Shown: one piece after another, positions 63,596-64,000 of the stretch
How the letters are laid out: the number at the start of each line of letters is the position of its first letter
Position numbering within the stretch: position 1 is the first letter of the stretch
Assembly: GCF_000381265.1 (NCBI RefSeq)
Contig: NZ_KB906264.1
Coordinates: 62,001-126,000, forward strand
Direction: 5' to 3'
Source of the DNA: Curvibacter lanceolatus ATCC 14669
Lineage (GTDB): Bacteria; Pseudomonadota; Gammaproteobacteria; Burkholderiales; Burkholderiaceae_C
DNA length: 64,000 nt
Program-made: the position numbers and the translations under genes
Notes under the pieces: model-generated
The model's input: only the letters and a program-made list of their open reading frames with translations
What the model was told of the DNA's origin: nothing
Databases searched by the model: none

Positions 63596-64000
63596 TCAGC
63601 GGCGCGGCCGCAAGCGGCTCAGGCCCTGGGCCAGTGCGATACCGGCCAGCGAGCACAGGCCGGTGATCACCCAGGTCCACTGCCAGCCGCCCACCCGGGC
63701 CGCCAGCAGCCCGACCAGCGGGGGCGACAAAAACTGGCCCAGCGAGGAGCACTGCTGCATCCAGCCGACGGTGGTGGAGATCGTGTCGTCGTCGGGGGCA
63801 TGGCGCACGGCCTGCGCAAACAGAGTGCCCGGGATGATGCCGCCGACCATCGAGAAGCACAGCACAGCCCCCATGCGCGCCGGCAGGCCCAGGGGCCAGA
63901 CATCCTGGAACGCCAGCCAGGCCCCCAAGGCCATCACCGCGTAACCGGCGCTGAGCAGGCGCGCCGGCGCCACGCCCCGGGCCTGCAGCGGCCCCGACGC
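63596..64000 (-). CDS. MFS transporter, C-terminal part (partial)
   Basis: About 134 residues are visible, and the frame stays open to the window edge. Four or five hydrophobic segments alternate with short charged loops (AQAVRHAPDDDTISTTVGWMQQCSSLGQFLSPPLVGLLAARVGGWQWTW), typical of the last helices of a major-facilitator protein. The substrate and the N terminus lie outside the window. Confidence 0.75.
   Translation of the reverse strand, partial: ASGPLQARGVAPARLLSAGYAVMALGAWLAFQDVWPLGLPARMGAVLCFSMVGGIIPGTLFAQAVRHAPDDDTISTTVGWMQQCSSLGQFLSPPLVGLLAARVGGWQWTWVITGLCSLAGIALAQGLSRLRPRR

Overview
The window is a densely packed, high-G+C, almost entirely housekeeping stretch of a bacterial chromosome. 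Gene content and order point to a betaproteobacterium of the order Burkholderiales, most likely Comamonadaceae. The markers are pilB-pilC-pilD-coaE-zapD-yacG-mutT, argJ-secA-M23 peptidase-DciA, petABC-sspA-sspB, mlaFEDACB-ABC exporter-ibaG-murA-hisGDCBHAFIE-hinT-tatABC, and gltBD. This assignment is inferred from remembered gene order, not from a database search. No gap longer than 300 bases lacks a gene.

Layout: 1-2.7 kb is the end of a glycerol-3-phosphate uptake operon (ugpA tail, ugpE, ugpC, ugpQ). 2.8-6.9 kb holds a small membrane protein, then hemA, prfA, prmC and grxD. 7.0-10.0 kb has a stand-alone Lon-like AAA+ ATPase, a CNNM/CBS membrane protein and a lytic transglycosylase with a twin-arginine-like leader. 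10.1-15.6 kb has proS, rppH, proB, obgE, rpmA and rplU. 15.7-22.5 kb has ispB, tRNA-Pro(CGG), the type IV pilus core genes pilBCD, then coaE, zapD and yacG. 22.5-29.4 kb has mutT, a P-loop ATPase, argJ, secA, an M23 peptidase and divergent dciA. 29.4-33.6 kb has tRNA-Thr(TGT), sspB, sspA and the cytochrome bc1 operon petABC. 33.8-37.4 kb has mscL, pdxA, a Nif3-like gene and a periplasmic S1C protease.

From 37.5 kb to the right edge all 30 genes lie on the minus strand. Read in transcription order they are a partial MFS gene; a small cluster of poorly characterised genes ending in a RAYT-like transposase homologue; gltB-gltD; then an apparently terminator-poor run of 23 genes covering phospholipid transport (mlaFEDACB), an ABC-2 exporter, ibaG, murA, histidine biosynthesis, hinT and tatABC. 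Good terminators were found only at the ends of this run (54.15 and 37.48 kb).

I found no CRISPR array, prophage, integrative element or complete insertion sequence. The observation most worth following is the RAYT/Y1-like gene at 60.7-61.4 kb. Its reading frame is intact, but both histidines of the HUH catalytic motif and part of a second conserved motif are replaced. It sits at the end of a tightly overlapping cluster of unknown genes and beside an AT-rich patch with two GGGxCAGAT-type motifs. Other leads are the stand-alone AAA+ ATPase, a possibly leaderless hemA mRNA, tandem hairpins between petC and sspA, a low-complexity insertion in GltB, and a basic tail on TatB.
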